Source: Luzula sylvatica (lineage: Eukaryota > Streptophyta > Magnoliopsida > Poales > Juncaceae). Taken from it: DNA of 64,000 nucleotides. The stretch spans positions 11,263,167 through 11,327,166 of the forward strand of contig OX326956.1 of NCBI GenBank assembly GCA_946800325.1, read 5' to 3'. Shown here one piece after another: positions 34,080-46,326 of the stretch (position 1 is its first letter; each line of letters starts with the position of its first letter). The notes below the pieces were generated by a model. It was not told the DNA's origin. It saw nothing but the letters and a program-made list of their open reading frames with translations, and made no database searches. Made by a program: the position numbers and the translations under genes.

Positions 34080-35682
34080 TTTAACCGAAGCTGGCTAATT
34101 TCGACAAATAGAAATGATGTACTGAAATTTGACAAAACTTTAATTTGGACATATTTAGACCTTAATTATGTGGCAAAATGACCTTTCTGTGGCAGAAACT
34201 TTCTCGTCAACTTGAATTTTCGCAACGTACTCTCCAAGCTCTCAAATTGCGGGAATCAATACGATAACGATATCCCTAAATTACCAAAATAAATCAAAAT
34301 CAAAACATACATTTCAAATTAATCATTTTTCAAAACCAATCATATTTTTTTCAACAAAATTCTGCACGTTGTTTGTGGGGGGTGACACTCCATAAAATAA
34401 GGTTAATTTGATAGTTACCCCTCCCTAATTAAAAAATATCAAATTTATCCTTGAATTTTGAACCTAACTTCTAGAAATCAAGTTTCCTTGATAGGATTTT
34501 CAGCACACCATAAACGAACCGAAAAGTTGCAACAATGCAGCAAGTTGTTTCGCCTCTTCTTTAACCCGGTGAAGCATACAAACAAGCAAAATTATAAAAA
34601 TGGCCTTCGAGTTTGGTTTAAACTTTTAGTCTATTCTAACTAAAATGCACTTAACTTATATCGAAGTTACATATTCAAAGAATTGGTCCATATATGATTC
34701 TTTCTTTAGTTTAATGCAAATGGATATATCTGATAACTCTTCTGAAATTAGGGTTTTTTAAATTTATTATCATTATATTCAGCCAACCTTGAAACAAATA
34801 CGAATAAATTACATGTAAATGATTATCTATACAATTCAAATGTAACGTTTCCAGAGCATAATCAGAAGTATATGCTCTAATAAAAAAACTAAATATACTA
34901 ATTGACCTAAATAATTTCAATAAATGCGAAACTAATTCAATTTCAGCCAAGAAAAAAACTATTCTTAGGAGAAGTTCATGAAAAACTGGGACAAAACTCA
35001 CACAAAAAGTCTGGAGAATCGAAAGTATTTCACGAGAAGTTCATCGAGAACAAAATATATATAGATATGGATTCTAGGAGAAGTTCAGGAAAACACAAAT
35101 ATATCAATACGGATGGAGAATGAAATTAGAAAATATATATTCTATGTCAACATTGAATGATGATAAATATTAAGATATTGGAGGATCATCAAAATTAAAG
35201 ATTTGGATTTGATAATTTAATTGGGCTTCATTTTTCCGGGTCGTGGGCACTGAATTTCCCCGGTCATTTGTAAAAATGAAGAATTCAACATACAAAAAGA
35301 CACGTGTAAACAAAAAAATGGATAAATTGTTATTGCAAAAAAATATGACGGTCATTTGTAAAAATATTTTCGAAAAAGTTATTTATTATTATTTAGAAAA
35401 TGAATACTAAAATGGTATATTTAAAAAAATACATAAACTGAGCATGTATCATACATCAAAAATGTACATATTAAAAGATTAAGATATTGAGTAAATTTAT
35501 AAATTGTTATTACAACAATATGATGGTCATTTATAAAATATTTTCAAAAAAATTATAAATTTTTATTAAAAAACATATATCACACATTTAAAATGGTATA
35601 TTTCAAAAAATATAAACCAAGCATATATTGTACATCAAAAGTGTACATTTTAAAAGACATATCACACGACTATTAACATATA
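34080..35682. other. AT-rich intergenic stretch
   Basis: No supported gene or element. Short self-similar pieces occur near 35340-35660 (GGTCATTTRTAAAA, AAATGTACAT). Confidence 0.4.
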
Positions 35683-36340
35683 CTAGTTTTTTCCCCGCGC
35701 AATTGTGCGAAAATTTTCGAGTCTCTTATGAATTACTTTTTCCTAATATGTAATTAGATTTTACGATTTTTTATCTCATTGTTAATACATATGTGTTTTG
35801 GAATGTTTTCAACCTCTCTAAGTTTTGTGGATATTAGTAAAAAAAATATTTTAGTAAACTCAAAAAAACTCTCTACCAAACTTTTATTTCCAAATATCCC
35901 TCTATGGATGATACTAAATAATTTTTTTGACCAAAATACCGTTCTATTTTCATATGTAATAGTTAAAAAAATATTTTTGTTATTTTATATTAATTTTATT
36001 AAACTTCCCAAACATGTGTTTAACACGTGATTTAAAAAAATAAAATTATTACAAAGGTCAAATATATATAATGTATGAAATATTAAAATTATATAAATAT
36101 AACAACTACTAATTATTTTTAAAAAAATATTATATGTTACAAAAAATTTAGGATTTTTTTGAAATTAAAAAAAAACTAACAATTTAATTTAATTACTACA
36201 TATGTAAATTTATGGTTTTTTACAATATCCTAAGGATTTTTTTTTTGAAATTTTTTCATATTTAATTGAGACAAAAAATATGAATGAACTTGGTCCACAC
36301 GAAACATCAACAAAAAAGCGATTTCATTTTTTTACTTATT
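35683..36340 (-). mobile_element. Helitron 3' terminus, minus orientation
   Basis: Read on the minus strand the end is a near-palindromic hairpin (CGCACAATTGCGCG), then GGGGAAAAAA, then CTAG, followed by host T. This matches the Helitron 3' rule, and the hairpin is nearly the same as at 48585, so both belong to one family. The element would extend to the right. Its 5' end was not found; the stop given is only where RLP2-flank homology begins. Confidence 0.5.
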
Positions 36341-36875
36341 GAACATGATATTTACTATCTATAGAACATATTTTTTAAACAATTCACTAGCCCCTTATTT
36401 TGTAGATATTTTTAAGATTTCTTATGTCATGATTATTTGTAATTATTGATCATATATTTCGTGATATGATTTCGTCCTATACATGTATTACATTTTTATA
36501 AAGAGATGTGTCATTTTCTCCATAATGTAATATAATAATAAATATATTATTTATTATACTTAAATTAATTTTATAATACGATGAGATTAATATAGTATGA
36601 AATAATTTAATTGTAATATAATTTAGTTATTATTACCATACAAATTATGATTTCGTAATAAAATAAAAAATATAATTATCAAAATGATCGTGTAAGACAA
36701 GTATTTATATCCTTCACCGATAATTTTTCATTGTTCTGATTAGAATTATAAACACTCTCAACAGTTACTTGAATACATTATGAGATGCCACCTCTTACAA
36801 TTACAACAGAAATACAAAAAACATAAAAAAAATCTATATGATAATTCAATTACCATATTTTACACCAAAAAACTT
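36341..36875. repeat. RLP2 3' flank, homologous to the RLP1/RLP3 flanks
   Basis: It aligns with 12090-12985 and 46290-47204, except that it lacks the 479-bp MITE. At about 36366-36382 the sequence runs ACATATTTTTTAAACAATTC, the empty form of that insertion site. Confidence 0.7.
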
Positions 36876-39701
36876 TTATTTTCTAAATATCCTTGCCCAA
36901 GTCAACAATACAAGAACATACATCATGTCATATAAATCATCAATGACTCGAAAATACGCAACTCTATACCTCTTTTTAAACAAAAACAAGCAAAACACAA
37001 ACCATAAGCCTAAAATGAACCCAATGCAAATGCCTAGATAAAGAGACATCGAGCTTGATCTATCCTCCTCTCCTGATTCATTTTGTTGAGAGATTGGAAT
37101 TTCATCACCCAGACAATTCTTGGAGAGAGGCGGGCCACAAAGATCATTGTTACCGCTATAAATGGACGGGTCATCAAGAGTTTGAAGTTGATTACCTGAT
37201 GGTATTCTTCCTGACAAGTTATTATTTGACATATTCAAATGGCTTAACCAGGTTAAATTTGAAACACTGGAAGGAATTCCTCCTGAAAGATCGTTATTTG
37301 ATAGGTCGAGAGATTCTAAAGCTTGCATATCACCGATTCTCACTGGAATAATTCCGGTGAAATGATTTCCAGACAAATTCAAACTTACCAGACCTGCGAG
37401 AGAACTTATTTTTTCCGGAATCTCTCCACTAAGATTATTTGAAGATAAATCAATGCCTGACATGACCATACCATTGTCATTATACTCTAGAGTTATTCCT
37501 TTTGTTACAACATCTACGCTTGCAATATAAGCAAGATAAAAAATATAACCATGATATATAATATAACTTTGATATATAATATAATCATCAATCGTATTTG
37601 GTCTAATAAGTGCTCTGAAAGTATTAACTGATGGAGGTATAGTTCCAAAAAGAAAGTTATGTGAAAGATCCAAATATTCAAGATTATGCAACATAGTTAG
37701 TTCAATTGGTATATTCCCAGAAAACATGTTAGATCTAAGTACGAGAAACCTCAAGTTCGAATGATTCTTTCCAAGCCAAGATGGTAAATTCCCTGAGAAT
37801 TTATTGTATGAAAGATCAAGAAAATATAAAAATTGACATTTTTCTAGAAAAGAAGGGAATGAATTTGAAAGAGAATTGTTGCGTAACTGTAGGACCTCAA
37901 GATTGATGTTTTTTGGTGGGTTAGGGTCGAGATCTGTCCAACACCTCGGAACAGGACCCGTAAGGAGATTACTTGACAGATCAACCAATCGTAACAAGTA
38001 CATTTGACATATATATGTAGGAATTGAGCCATTTAATGAATTTTTTGAAAGAATCAATTCGCTTAAATTTAAAGCTCCCATTTTTTTTGGAAAAGTTCCT
38101 GATAAATAGTTATTAGAGAGATGTAGCTTAGTTAGATTTTGGGGTAATTCGGGTATTGGTCCTTCAAATAGGTTATTATCTAAAATTAACGCTTGGAGAG
38201 ATGAAAGTTGCAAAACTCCATATAATTTGCCACTTAATTGGTTATTGGACATGTCCAAATACATTAGATTGTACGAAAAATTCCAAAACCAAATGGGTAC
38301 CTCTTCAATAATGCTTGTATTAGAGATATATAGATATGTGATATTTGTTAGTCGTATAATCCATGGTGGAAACTTGGGCCCTAGTATGCATGAATCAAGC
38401 TGGACATATATTAATGTAATCGGGGGAATCCAGTTTTGATCCACCGTTAGGGAGTTTCCATCCAAGAATAATATTTGTAAACTTGTCAAATTTACAAAAT
38501 GGTCTTTGGAGACAATTCCATCAAGGTAATTGTTACTTAGATATAAGATAGTAAGTTTATTAGCTCGAATAAGGCATGGTATTGTGCCAGTTAGATTATT
38601 GCCCGCTAGATATAGATTTTCGAGACCCGTCAAGTTATGTAGTATGCTCGAAAGGTTCCCAACCAAATTAGTAGACACTAGGTTTAGTAATTGCAGTTTA
38701 GACCATATACATCGTGGTAAGCCATGCGTGAACTCTGTTATATCCATATTAATTTGATTACCAGATAAGTGAAGTTCTTTTATGTTGCACAATTTATTAA
38801 ATGATCTTGGAATTATGCCTGTAATATTATTCCGTGTGATATCAAGACATTCGAGAGAGGTCGAATTCAAAATCCAATTTAGAGAGGCCAGATCCAGTAC
38901 ATTTCCGTAAAAGTTGGAACTTATATCTAAAGTTTCAAGATTTGATAAATTAGAACAGGAATGAGTAAAAATTGGTTTTTGAAGCATAGAATTTGAGAGA
39001 TAAAGATGTTGCATTGAAGATAGCATGGTTATAATTTGTGGCCAATTTGATACTGTACCAATATTTACCCCACTCATGTCAAGGTAATTTAGCAAAGAAA
39101 GACGAGGTAACCATGAAAGATCATTGGTGTGGATTTGCTTCCAACTGACCTCGATATCATCATAATAATGGAATCTTTCGAAATAATAGGATCGTTCGGT
39201 CCTCAAGTTCAGATATAGTAGGTTAGAGAGGTTGCCGAGTTGTGGAGGTATGCTGCCACTAAAATATGATCCACTAAGGTTAAGATATCTCAAGTTACTC
39301 ATGGACCCAATAAATTTTGGTATTTGATCATAATTAAAGTTATTCATGCTAAGATCAAGATTTTTGAGATGCCCTAAAGCAAGCAAAGAAGAGCTGAGCT
39401 TACCACTTAAGGCATGCTCAAAATCAGGAAAGCCGTTTACACCTAAATTCGTGTTGCGAAGATCAAGCGTAATTACATGGCCAGTTTTGTTGCTACATAC
39501 AACGCCTTTCCAGGCGCAGCAATCTTCCCCTCTCCATGTTTTCAGGCGGTTGGCCGGATCTTCGAATCCTTCTTTGATAGATAAAAGCGCAGTACGCTCA
39601 TTCGCTATGCAACCCTCCGAAAATTTCGGCACCGAAAGAGTTTGGATGAGGAGAAACCAGAGAATTAAGGCAAAACCAACTAGTGATTTTGAATTGGTCA
39701 T
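36876..39701 (-). CDS. RLP2: LRR receptor-like protein, EIX/Cf type
   Basis: An intact 941-residue, single-exon paralogue of RLP1. The signal peptide is followed by an LRR N-cap (GEDCCAWKGVVC), plant LRRs, an island region, a C-cap (NDLCGPPLSKNC), a membrane helix (GICIGFILGLWFVFCLFLF) and a kinase-free tail almost identical to that of RLP1. It has one LRR fewer than RLP1 before the island. An insertion of about 19 residues rich in Tyr/Phe/Arg (near residue 200) comes before IHTNDLSWLPRLS. Its island is Ile/Tyr-repetitive (YIIYQSYIIYHGYIFYLAYI). The ATG at 39701 is the first in frame; the open frame extends upstream only with non-ATG codons. A TATAAATA lies at 39761-39768. Predicted plasma-membrane immune receptor; ligand unknown. 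Confidence 0.9.
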   Translation of the reverse strand: MTNSKSLVGFALILWFLLIQTLSVPKFSEGCIANERTALLSIKEGFEDPANRLKTWRGEDCCAWKGVVCSNKTGHVITLDLRNTNLGVNGFPDFEHALSGKLSSSLLALGHLKNLDLSMNNFNYDQIPKFIGSMSNLRYLNLSGSYFSGSIPPQLGNLSNLLYLNLRTERSYYFERFHYYDDIEVSWKQIHTNDLSWLPRLSLLNYLDMSGVNIGTVSNWPQIITMLSSMQHLYLSNSMLQKPIFTHSCSNLSNLETLDISSNFYGNVLDLASLNWILNSTSLECLDITRNNITGIIPRSFNKLCNIKELHLSGNQINMDITEFTHGLPRCIWSKLQLLNLVSTNLVGNLSSILHNLTGLENLYLAGNNLTGTIPCLIRANKLTILYLSNNYLDGIVSKDHFVNLTSLQILFLDGNSLTVDQNWIPPITLIYVQLDSCILGPKFPPWIIRLTNITYLYISNTSIIEEVPIWFWNFSYNLMYLDMSNNQLSGKLYGVLQLSSLQALILDNNLFEGPIPELPQNLTKLHLSNNYLSGTFPKKMGALNLSELILSKNSLNGSIPTYICQMYLLRLVDLSSNLLTGPVPRCWTDLDPNPPKNINLEVLQLRNNSLSNSFPSFLEKCQFLYFLDLSYNKFSGNLPSWLGKNHSNLRFLVLRSNMFSGNIPIELTMLHNLEYLDLSHNFLFGTIPPSVNTFRALIRPNTIDDYIIYQSYIIYHGYIFYLAYIASVDVVTKGITLEYNDNGMVMSGIDLSSNNLSGEIPEKISSLAGLVSLNLSGNHFTGIIPVRIGDMQALESLDLSNNDLSGGIPSSVSNLTWLSHLNMSNNNLSGRIPSGNQLQTLDDPSIYSGNNDLCGPPLSKNCLGDEIPISQQNESGEEDRSSSMSLYLGICIGFILGLWFVFCLFLFKKRYRVAYFRVIDDLYDMMYVLVLLTWARIFRK
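37517..37590 (-). repeat. coding minisatellite in the RLP2 island domain
   Basis: Units of about 18 bp (ATATATAATATAA..TTG type on the plus strand) encode YIIYxxYIIYxxYIFY. RLP1 and RLP3 have an unrelated, shorter Tyr/Asp-rich segment at this place. Confidence 0.7.
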
Positions 39702-39837
39702 TATTAGTAGTAGTTTTGATTGTTGTATGAATTTTGGAGTAGCATGCAAGGGCAAGCTGATATTTATACTGCTGAAGTCAATGCATGTCAGTTATGTCAA
39801 TTTTCCAATTTATAAAGTGAAAGAGTTGATGAAATTG

Positions 39838-40664
39838 AGTGATTACAATAACAGAGGAATGATAATATTCGAGGATTCGAACAATTTGTCGATCCTCCTT
39901 CAAAAAAAATAAAAAAAAATAACAGGAATGATAGGGAGCTATTCATAGCCAAATAATCGATATTCCCAGCCTAGTCGTCCAAATTAATCCCCCCTCATTT
40001 CACCACCATATCCTCTATATTATCAATTAACCATTAATTGATGTTTAATTAACATGTAACAAAAAGACATCCGATTAACAGTTAATTGATATTAATTAAG
40101 AATTGTTAATATATATATATGTATTTTAATTACATATTAATTAACTGTTAATATAGTGTTACTTGGTTAATTACCATGTTAATTATCCATTAATTAGGAA
40201 TATAGAGGATGTTGTGAAGAAATTGGGAGTACAGTATATGACCTCTTATAAAAATTACCACACTAGAACTTAGTTACACAAGTAACTTATTGAAGAAAAT
40301 ATTTTCAAATGATCAGTTATACTTTCCTGAATCCAAAAGACTAAGTGGTCCTTGTTGTAACATTATTTCAACATTAGACTTATATATAAATTATTATGTG
40401 TTATAATATTGTCATTTAAATACTTAGTAATATTGTGATCAATTTTAGTTATAAAATTAAGCATTAAATGTGTCAATTAACTTGTGGGCCTTTGATGTGT
40501 AGAATATTGTGGGTGGTGCTTCTATTTTTTATGATGGACTGAATTAGAAAATTCACATTAGGAGGAAAGATATGTTTTTGTGAAAATTTGTCTTGTGTCT
40601 ATATAAACAATTTGGTCCCAAGTACATATGATGAGATAATCTTCCATTCTTGGATCTTATATAC

Positions 40665-40730
<66 letters not shown>

Positions 40731-41150
40731 CGGCCTCATTAAGATGAAAGAGAGATTCATTAGACAAAATCAAAAGGTCTCTAAATTGGACATCATAAAG
40801 TATTTGGAATTCATTTTTGCAATTAAGTCTTCATGAACGCAACAACGGTGATGACATGACATCAATTCGGACGGATTTCGTACGCTTCCGCATACGGTTA
40901 AGGTACGATTTTGTTTTGAGATAATTCGGTTGAATTCACATTTTAATTTATTTATTTTACCGGACGGTGCCGGATAGTGGTTGCCGCCCCAACAGTCCTT
41001 GTGTAACTGAATTTGTTAAGACAAATCTCAATATCTTTCAATGGAATTGGAAATCTCAATATTTTCTAATATCTTCAGTACGTTTCAATTATCTCGAGTA
41101 GCTTTCATTTTGCAAGGAATCTTTTTAGTATTCAAAGGATACTAAAAGCT
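39838..41150. other. about 1.3-kb insertion in the RLP2 upstream region
   Basis: Upstream homology to RLP1 stops near 39838 (GAGTTGATGAAA) and resumes near 41150 (GAAAACTTAATTATCTAGTC); in RLP1 the two parts are adjacent at about 15935. The extra DNA has no coding frame and contains the (GT)n(AT)n microsatellite. No terminal repeats were recognised. Confidence 0.45.
40668..40729 (+). repeat. (GT)n(AT)n microsatellite
   Basis: About 21 GT units followed by about 9 AT units. Confidence 0.95.
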
Positions 41151-42330
41151 GAAAACTTAATTATCTAGTCTATCAAGTATCTTTCCTTCCATTTAAAACG
41201 AAAATAAGAATTGTGAAACTTATAATAAATTTAAGGCTGAGACTTTTCAAGGGTGTTTATCCCTAATATTTTCTCTCAATGTCCGAACTTGCCGTATTGA
41301 ATGAGCAAAATTAAAACACGCGGCAAGGAAATGTACCACGAAAATTATTTACTTTTTTCGAAGGTAATTGCTCCGAGGAAATATAATATCTTTGTCATTT
41401 CGAGTGATGGGGCCTCTTTTAGAAGAAATGTAATGAAAAGATTTCGAAAACGGAAACTTAATTGCTTCGAGGAAATATAATATTTTTGATTTTTCAAGTG
41501 ATGGGGATTCTTTCAGAAGAAAAATATGTAATGAAAAGGATGCCGAAAATGAAAACTTAATTGCTGTTAGAATTATAAGAGGTTTAGTCTTGTTAAAAAG
41601 AGAGAATTGTGAATTGCTATTCATTGCTTAGATGGATTCACTCATCTCCTATGTTATGCGGATACTTTAAAAATGCAGAAGTATCCTGAGAATACGCGTA
41701 TCCGATACGGATACGTGTGCGATACGGCTCGGATACGTATCGGATATGCCACGTCGCGTATCTGAATATTGTAATATTTATTTTTTTCGCATACGGCGAG
41801 GATACGTCCAGGATACGGCTGGGATACTCTATTTAGGATACTTGGCCTATTATATATTTTGGCCCATAATATTTTTAAATAAATTATATAGGATATTTCT
41901 AGGATATTTCTAGATTAGTTCTAAAATATTTCTAGAACAAGTTTATGATAGTTTTATGATATTTGAATTTTTGGTTGATAAGATATTATTTATTGTCATG
42001 ATATTTAATTTAAAAATATTATTAATTTATTATTTAATTTATCACTTATTTATTAATTATATATAATATAAAACATAGCGCATTTCTCATTACAGACTTT
42101 TATATAGGGTTTTGAGGATAACGAACTAAAGATATAGACCAATTACAATTTAACACATCTCATTGATATTAATTATTTACCACTAATTTATCAGACTACT
42201 TAATGACCAACCATCAGATAAAAGTAGCCGTTGATTTATTTTCTTGTAGATCGGGATCGTGGAATTGTTTCGGCCCATTACTCCTTACAAAATAGCTTAA
42301 CCAACTTAAGCCCATATAACAAACTTAAAA
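41150..42330. repeat. distal upstream region of RLP2, homologous to 15940-16550
   Basis: It shares long stretches with the RLP1 upstream region, for example CTCCTTACAAAATAGCTTAA near 42281 against 16511. It is interrupted by the GGATACG element at 41649-42078. Confidence 0.6.
41649..42078. mobile_element. GGATACG-rich MITE-like element, copy 2
   Basis: It begins CTATGTTATGCGGATAC and ends AACATAG, matching the ends of the copy at 7741-8224. GGATACG/CGTATCC motifs are dense at 41697-41835; the rest is AT-rich and non-coding. RLP1 lacks it at the corresponding place (about 16335-16360). No clean target duplication was seen. Confidence 0.55.
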
Positions 42331-42589
42331 ATATCATAGGATATTAAGTAGTTTTTAATTATATTTTTACTAAATTAAAATTTAATATTATTTTCAATAT
42401 TAAATTTAACATTGTGTATAATTTTCATTGTCTTGTTTATCAATATAAAGATTATGAGTGCCTTGAGTGTATAGCTTGTATGGTTCAATATTTTTAAATT
42501 TTGCTTGATTCATTGTAAGAAATAAAGATATATTTTTTGTGGTTACATTTTTTCTTAAAATTGTGTGATGATTTAGATATTATTATTTG

Positions 42590-43605
42590 TGGTATATATG
42601 TATTAAAATTTGATAAAATTGAGTTATTTTCCCATAATGTAATATAATCGTAAATATATTCTTAATTATACTTAAATTAGTTTTATAATGTGATGAGAAT
42701 GAGATTAATATAAGATGAAATAATGTTATTATAATACAATATTATTATCCTAATATTTACCACTTCATAATAAAATTGAAAAACATAATTACCATGACTC
42801 GCTTTGGTTCAGTGATGGACACAATTTTGTCAAGTCAGTTTTACCGCAGTAATTATAGTAATGTATCATGTCAGTTTTACACAACAGGCTATGTTCGTTC
42901 TTGGACAGCAGTAATTGTGTAAACTTTTTACTACCCAATTACTTACTGAGCCAATATTTGTACTTTTAGATTAAGATTTTGGGAATCCAAAAAATTTCAA
43001 AAATATGATTTATCAAGTTAAAAATAAGTATAATTATAATAAAATTATTAAAAATCACAAAAATTCTTGTGATTCATTGGTAAACAATTGTTTTTTTTTT
43101 TTGTGAGAAGTCATGACTTCAAATCTCAAAAACTTTTTTTTTTTTAAAAAAAAAAAAAAATCTAAAATACAATCCATATAAAAAATTTTATACACGCGAG
43201 ATTTCAACCTTAAATTTATTGAAAAAAATTTAGAACATCAACCAATAATCCACACAATATATTATGACAAAATACGTTAATATTTTTTTCAAATAGATTA
43301 ATTGTATATTGGGTTTATTTTCAAAATAAATCTCAGATACTCAAAAATCTGGGATCGGGCCCGCTTCCATAATTACTTTGAATATATTATGAGATGCTAC
43401 CGGTTAATCATTAGAATAGTAAAATAAAAATAAACATAATATATTACCGTATTCAATTACAATATTTTTACGTGGGGAACTTCTATATTCTAAAAATCCT
43501 TGCCCACGTCAACAATACAAACACATATATCATCTATGAATCGAAACTACGCAACTCGATATCTCCTTTTAAACAAAAATAAGCAAAACACGGACCACAT
43601 TGGAT
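42590..43605 (-). pseudogene. fourth RLP remnant: 3' end and 3' flank
   Basis: 43480-43605 matches the last about 40 codons of RLP2 on the minus strand, including the TAC/GTTGACGTGGGCAAGG-type end around the stop codon, with small gaps. 42590-42790 matches the downstream flank of the RLP genes. Homology ends abruptly at about 43605, so the gene body is missing. Poly-T/A tracts at 43090-43165 interrupt the flank. Confidence 0.6.
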
Positions 43606-43807
43606 CTCGGATGGACTCATTTCAGTTTTTATGGTTTTTTTTTTTGGAAACAAAAAAGGGGTTTATGCTTTTTTCTCTTTTATTTATAAAAAACTTCTTA
43701 TTCCCCTCTACTCTAGATCCGATATTTCTACTTCAAAATATTTAATATATATTTACTGAGTCAACCTAGGCATAACAACCAAACATGAATTAAGAAAATT
43801 ACAATTA
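43606..43807. other. short non-coding joint
   Basis: Sequence between the RLP remnant and a Helitron end, with no feature seen. Confidence 0.3.
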
Positions 43808-44510
43808 CTAGGAGAAATATCAGCGCTTCGCTGCGAATTTATTTTATTAGAGAAGTTCTATGATATATCTTTTTCGAAGAAGTATTTTGGATATTTAGTA
43901 ATTAATTATATTTTTAAAAGGACGTACCATACATTTTTATCTTTTAGAAAGATTGTTTTTTAAATAAACAATAAAAATTTACTATTTAGTCTAATATTGA
44001 TAAATACATTTGAAATCTTATTTTAAATATTAATTAATTCGTAATTACTCAAAATACTCTTAAAAATAATAAAATAATATAATATATTATACTATAATAT
44101 AATATAAAACTATATAATATAATATAATATAAAGTGAGACAAAAATATTCAAGTGAACATTTGGGGTATCGTGCTCAAGATTTTTTAATTATTAAATTTG
44201 CAACAAGATTAGTGTATTGTCATGGAATATTGTGTCACACAAACTTCCAAATAAAAATAGAATATTTAATTCAAAACACTATAATATAATATAATATAAT
44301 ATAATATAATGTAAAACAATATAATATAATATAATATAATATAATTTGATAATACATGATTTTGCACCAAGAATATTAAATTTAAAAATATTAAACTGGA
44401 TATGCACAAGTCTGAAGTCTCCCATGCCCATTGTAGAAAATGTTAGAGAAGTATACTCAGTTTCCAGACTAGCAATTGTGAGATACGACACTGGCATCCT
44501 CCAGTTCTGT
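43808..44510 (-). mobile_element. Helitron 3' terminus, minus orientation, and AT-rich body
   Basis: On the minus strand the hairpin CAGCG-AAG-CGCTG (43821-43833) is followed by ATATTTCTC and CTAG, then host T. The body to the right is AT-rich with (TATAA)n arrays at 44080-44130 and 44280-44345. The 5' end is not defined; the right limit is set where the RLP1-unit duplication begins. Confidence 0.45.
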
Positions 44511-44740
44511 TGTAAAAACTAAGAATGTATTTCATTATTTACCAAATGTTCTTGGATTGTTAGGGGCCATGCCGAGGCTGATTTTCCCGCACCCCTTGAA
44601 ATACATCACTGGGGATAACTAATTGCTTAAAATTAAATTGTAAAAAAGTAAAATTAATGGTTTATATCACTAATTCAAACAGTATTGATATAATAAATTA
44701 ACAAGTACAAATCTTTCGATTAGCATGTTTAAATTACATG

Positions 44741-44851
44741 TAATTCAAAATTGTTTTTTTATAATAAAGAAGAAGACGCATAAGCATATGTTTTTTTTGT
44801 GCATCACGCTCAACCAACTCGTTTATGAACTCATTGACTAATTCAAAATTG
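44741..44851. repeat. 13-bp target duplication TAATTCAAAATTG
   Basis: Copies at 44741-44753 and 44839-44851 flank a short SINE; variable-length duplications of this size are usual for SINE/LINE integration. Confidence 0.85.
44754..44838 (-). mobile_element. short tRNA-derived SINE, 85 bp
   Basis: On the minus strand it starts GTCAATGAGTTCATAAACGA and keeps the A-box-like GAGTTGGTTGAGCG. It lacks the B box and ends GCGTCTTCTTCTTTATTAT followed by seven A. Perfect 13-bp flanking duplications show it is a true insertion of an internally deleted form. Confidence 0.7.
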
Positions 44852-45579
44852 TTAATATGAACTTTGCGAATTCATAGTTACTAATACAAACTCAATAATT
44901 CGTTATTGGAAAATTATGTCATATCATTTCCATATTGTCCAATTAACAGCTCATGAATCGAGATAATAATTCAAAAGAAATCCGGACATTTTATACAAGA
45001 CAACAAATAAAAAATATATGCTTATGCGTTCAATTAACGGCCCATTGAATTAATATTAATATTTCGTTCAATTATCATCTCATCGAATAAACAAGACAAC
45101 AAATAAAAAATACACATATCTTATGGTGATGGAACTAGTGGACCTTAGTTTTTCAAAACAAATTTGAGTTGCAGACCCATATATTAACTCCATCTGAACA
45201 TCGGTTGCTAATTGATTTAGGGATTCGATGAAATTAGTGTAAACAACGAATAGAACAATGACACCATTCATTCATGCATAAAATCACATCTTAATTAATA
45301 TACAACAAAATCAAAATAACATCAAAATCTAATTACCAAATTAATAGAATTTATATTCAAATTAACAGTTCCATTTGCAGTCTGCACAATATACATCGAA
45401 ATTTAAAAAATAAAATATACCTAAAAAACAATACACAATAGCCCACCATATATATCACAAATTAACGACAAAAACGTCGTTACAAAAAAAGATTAGAGTA
45501 TAGATTAACATTCAAATTACCTGTAAATTTTAAGATCCATTAACAAATCTAAGTTCGTTGAAATTACCTGTAAGTATTG

Positions 45580-45744
45580 ACAACAAAATAACTTTTTTTT
45601 GATAATAAATGGAGAAGACTCATATGTCCTCCATCCATTGATGTCAATGGGGATCGAACCCACAACCTCTCACAACACATGGATTTTTGTGTCTCACACT
45701 CAATCAACTAGGCTATGGACCCATTGACACAACAAAATAACTTT
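45580..45744. repeat. 16-bp target duplication ACAACAAAATAACTTT
   Basis: Exact copies at 45580-45595 and 45729-45744 bound the full-length SINE. Confidence 0.9.
45596..45728 (-). mobile_element. full-length tRNA-derived SINE, 133 bp
   Basis: Read on the minus strand: GTCAATGGGTCCA, an A box (TAGCCTAGTTGA), about 37 bases, a B box (GGTTCGATCCC), then a tRNA-unrelated part ending CTTCTCCATTTATTATC and an A tail. A and B boxes are internal Pol III promoter elements. The 3' end is shared with the two short copies at 3702 and 44754, which defines the family. Confidence 0.8.
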
Positions 45745-46326
45745 CCCATTACCAAACAATCTTTCATGATCTTCATTCTGCAAACAAGAAATTCCAAAAA
45801 TAAAATTAATTTAATCCTACAATAACTTTCCCATGACCAAAATTGCAACAAGGCCCTTCTTTGATGCTGAAATTGAACAAATCTTTGTTGTTTGCTTGCT
45901 TGTTTGTTTGTTTGTTTGTGATTCTTCAAGGCTACACAGAAATGATCCACATATGCGATCTATGGAAAATTACATTACGATATTAAACAATAAATTCTTA
46001 ATTAAAGATTAGAGTATAGCTTAATTGTCAACAATCTTAACAACTAAATTACAGTAATTACATCAAAATGTAAAATCTGTAAAATAAGCACACAAAAAAG
46101 CACAAAAAACAATTAGTCAATTAACCATAGTATTTTGCATTCAAAAAACAAAATGCATTTGGTACCAGAAAAATGCAATTACTCAATTGATCATAGTATT
46201 TGGCATAAAACCCTTAACATTGAATACAAAAAATCAATTAACCCTAGTATACCAGCCCCTTATTTTGTTCTTCATTTTTTATTTATGGAACATGATACCT
46301 AATATTTATGGAATATATTTTTTTAA

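Noticed and set aside
36876..39755. Upstream start of RLP2 at 39755
   Set aside because: The codon is TTG, and the first in-frame ATG is at 39701, directly before the signal peptide.
45625..45728. A tRNA gene on the minus strand
   Set aside because: A and B boxes are present, but there is no cloverleaf. An unrelated 3' part, an A tail and flanking duplications show a SINE.
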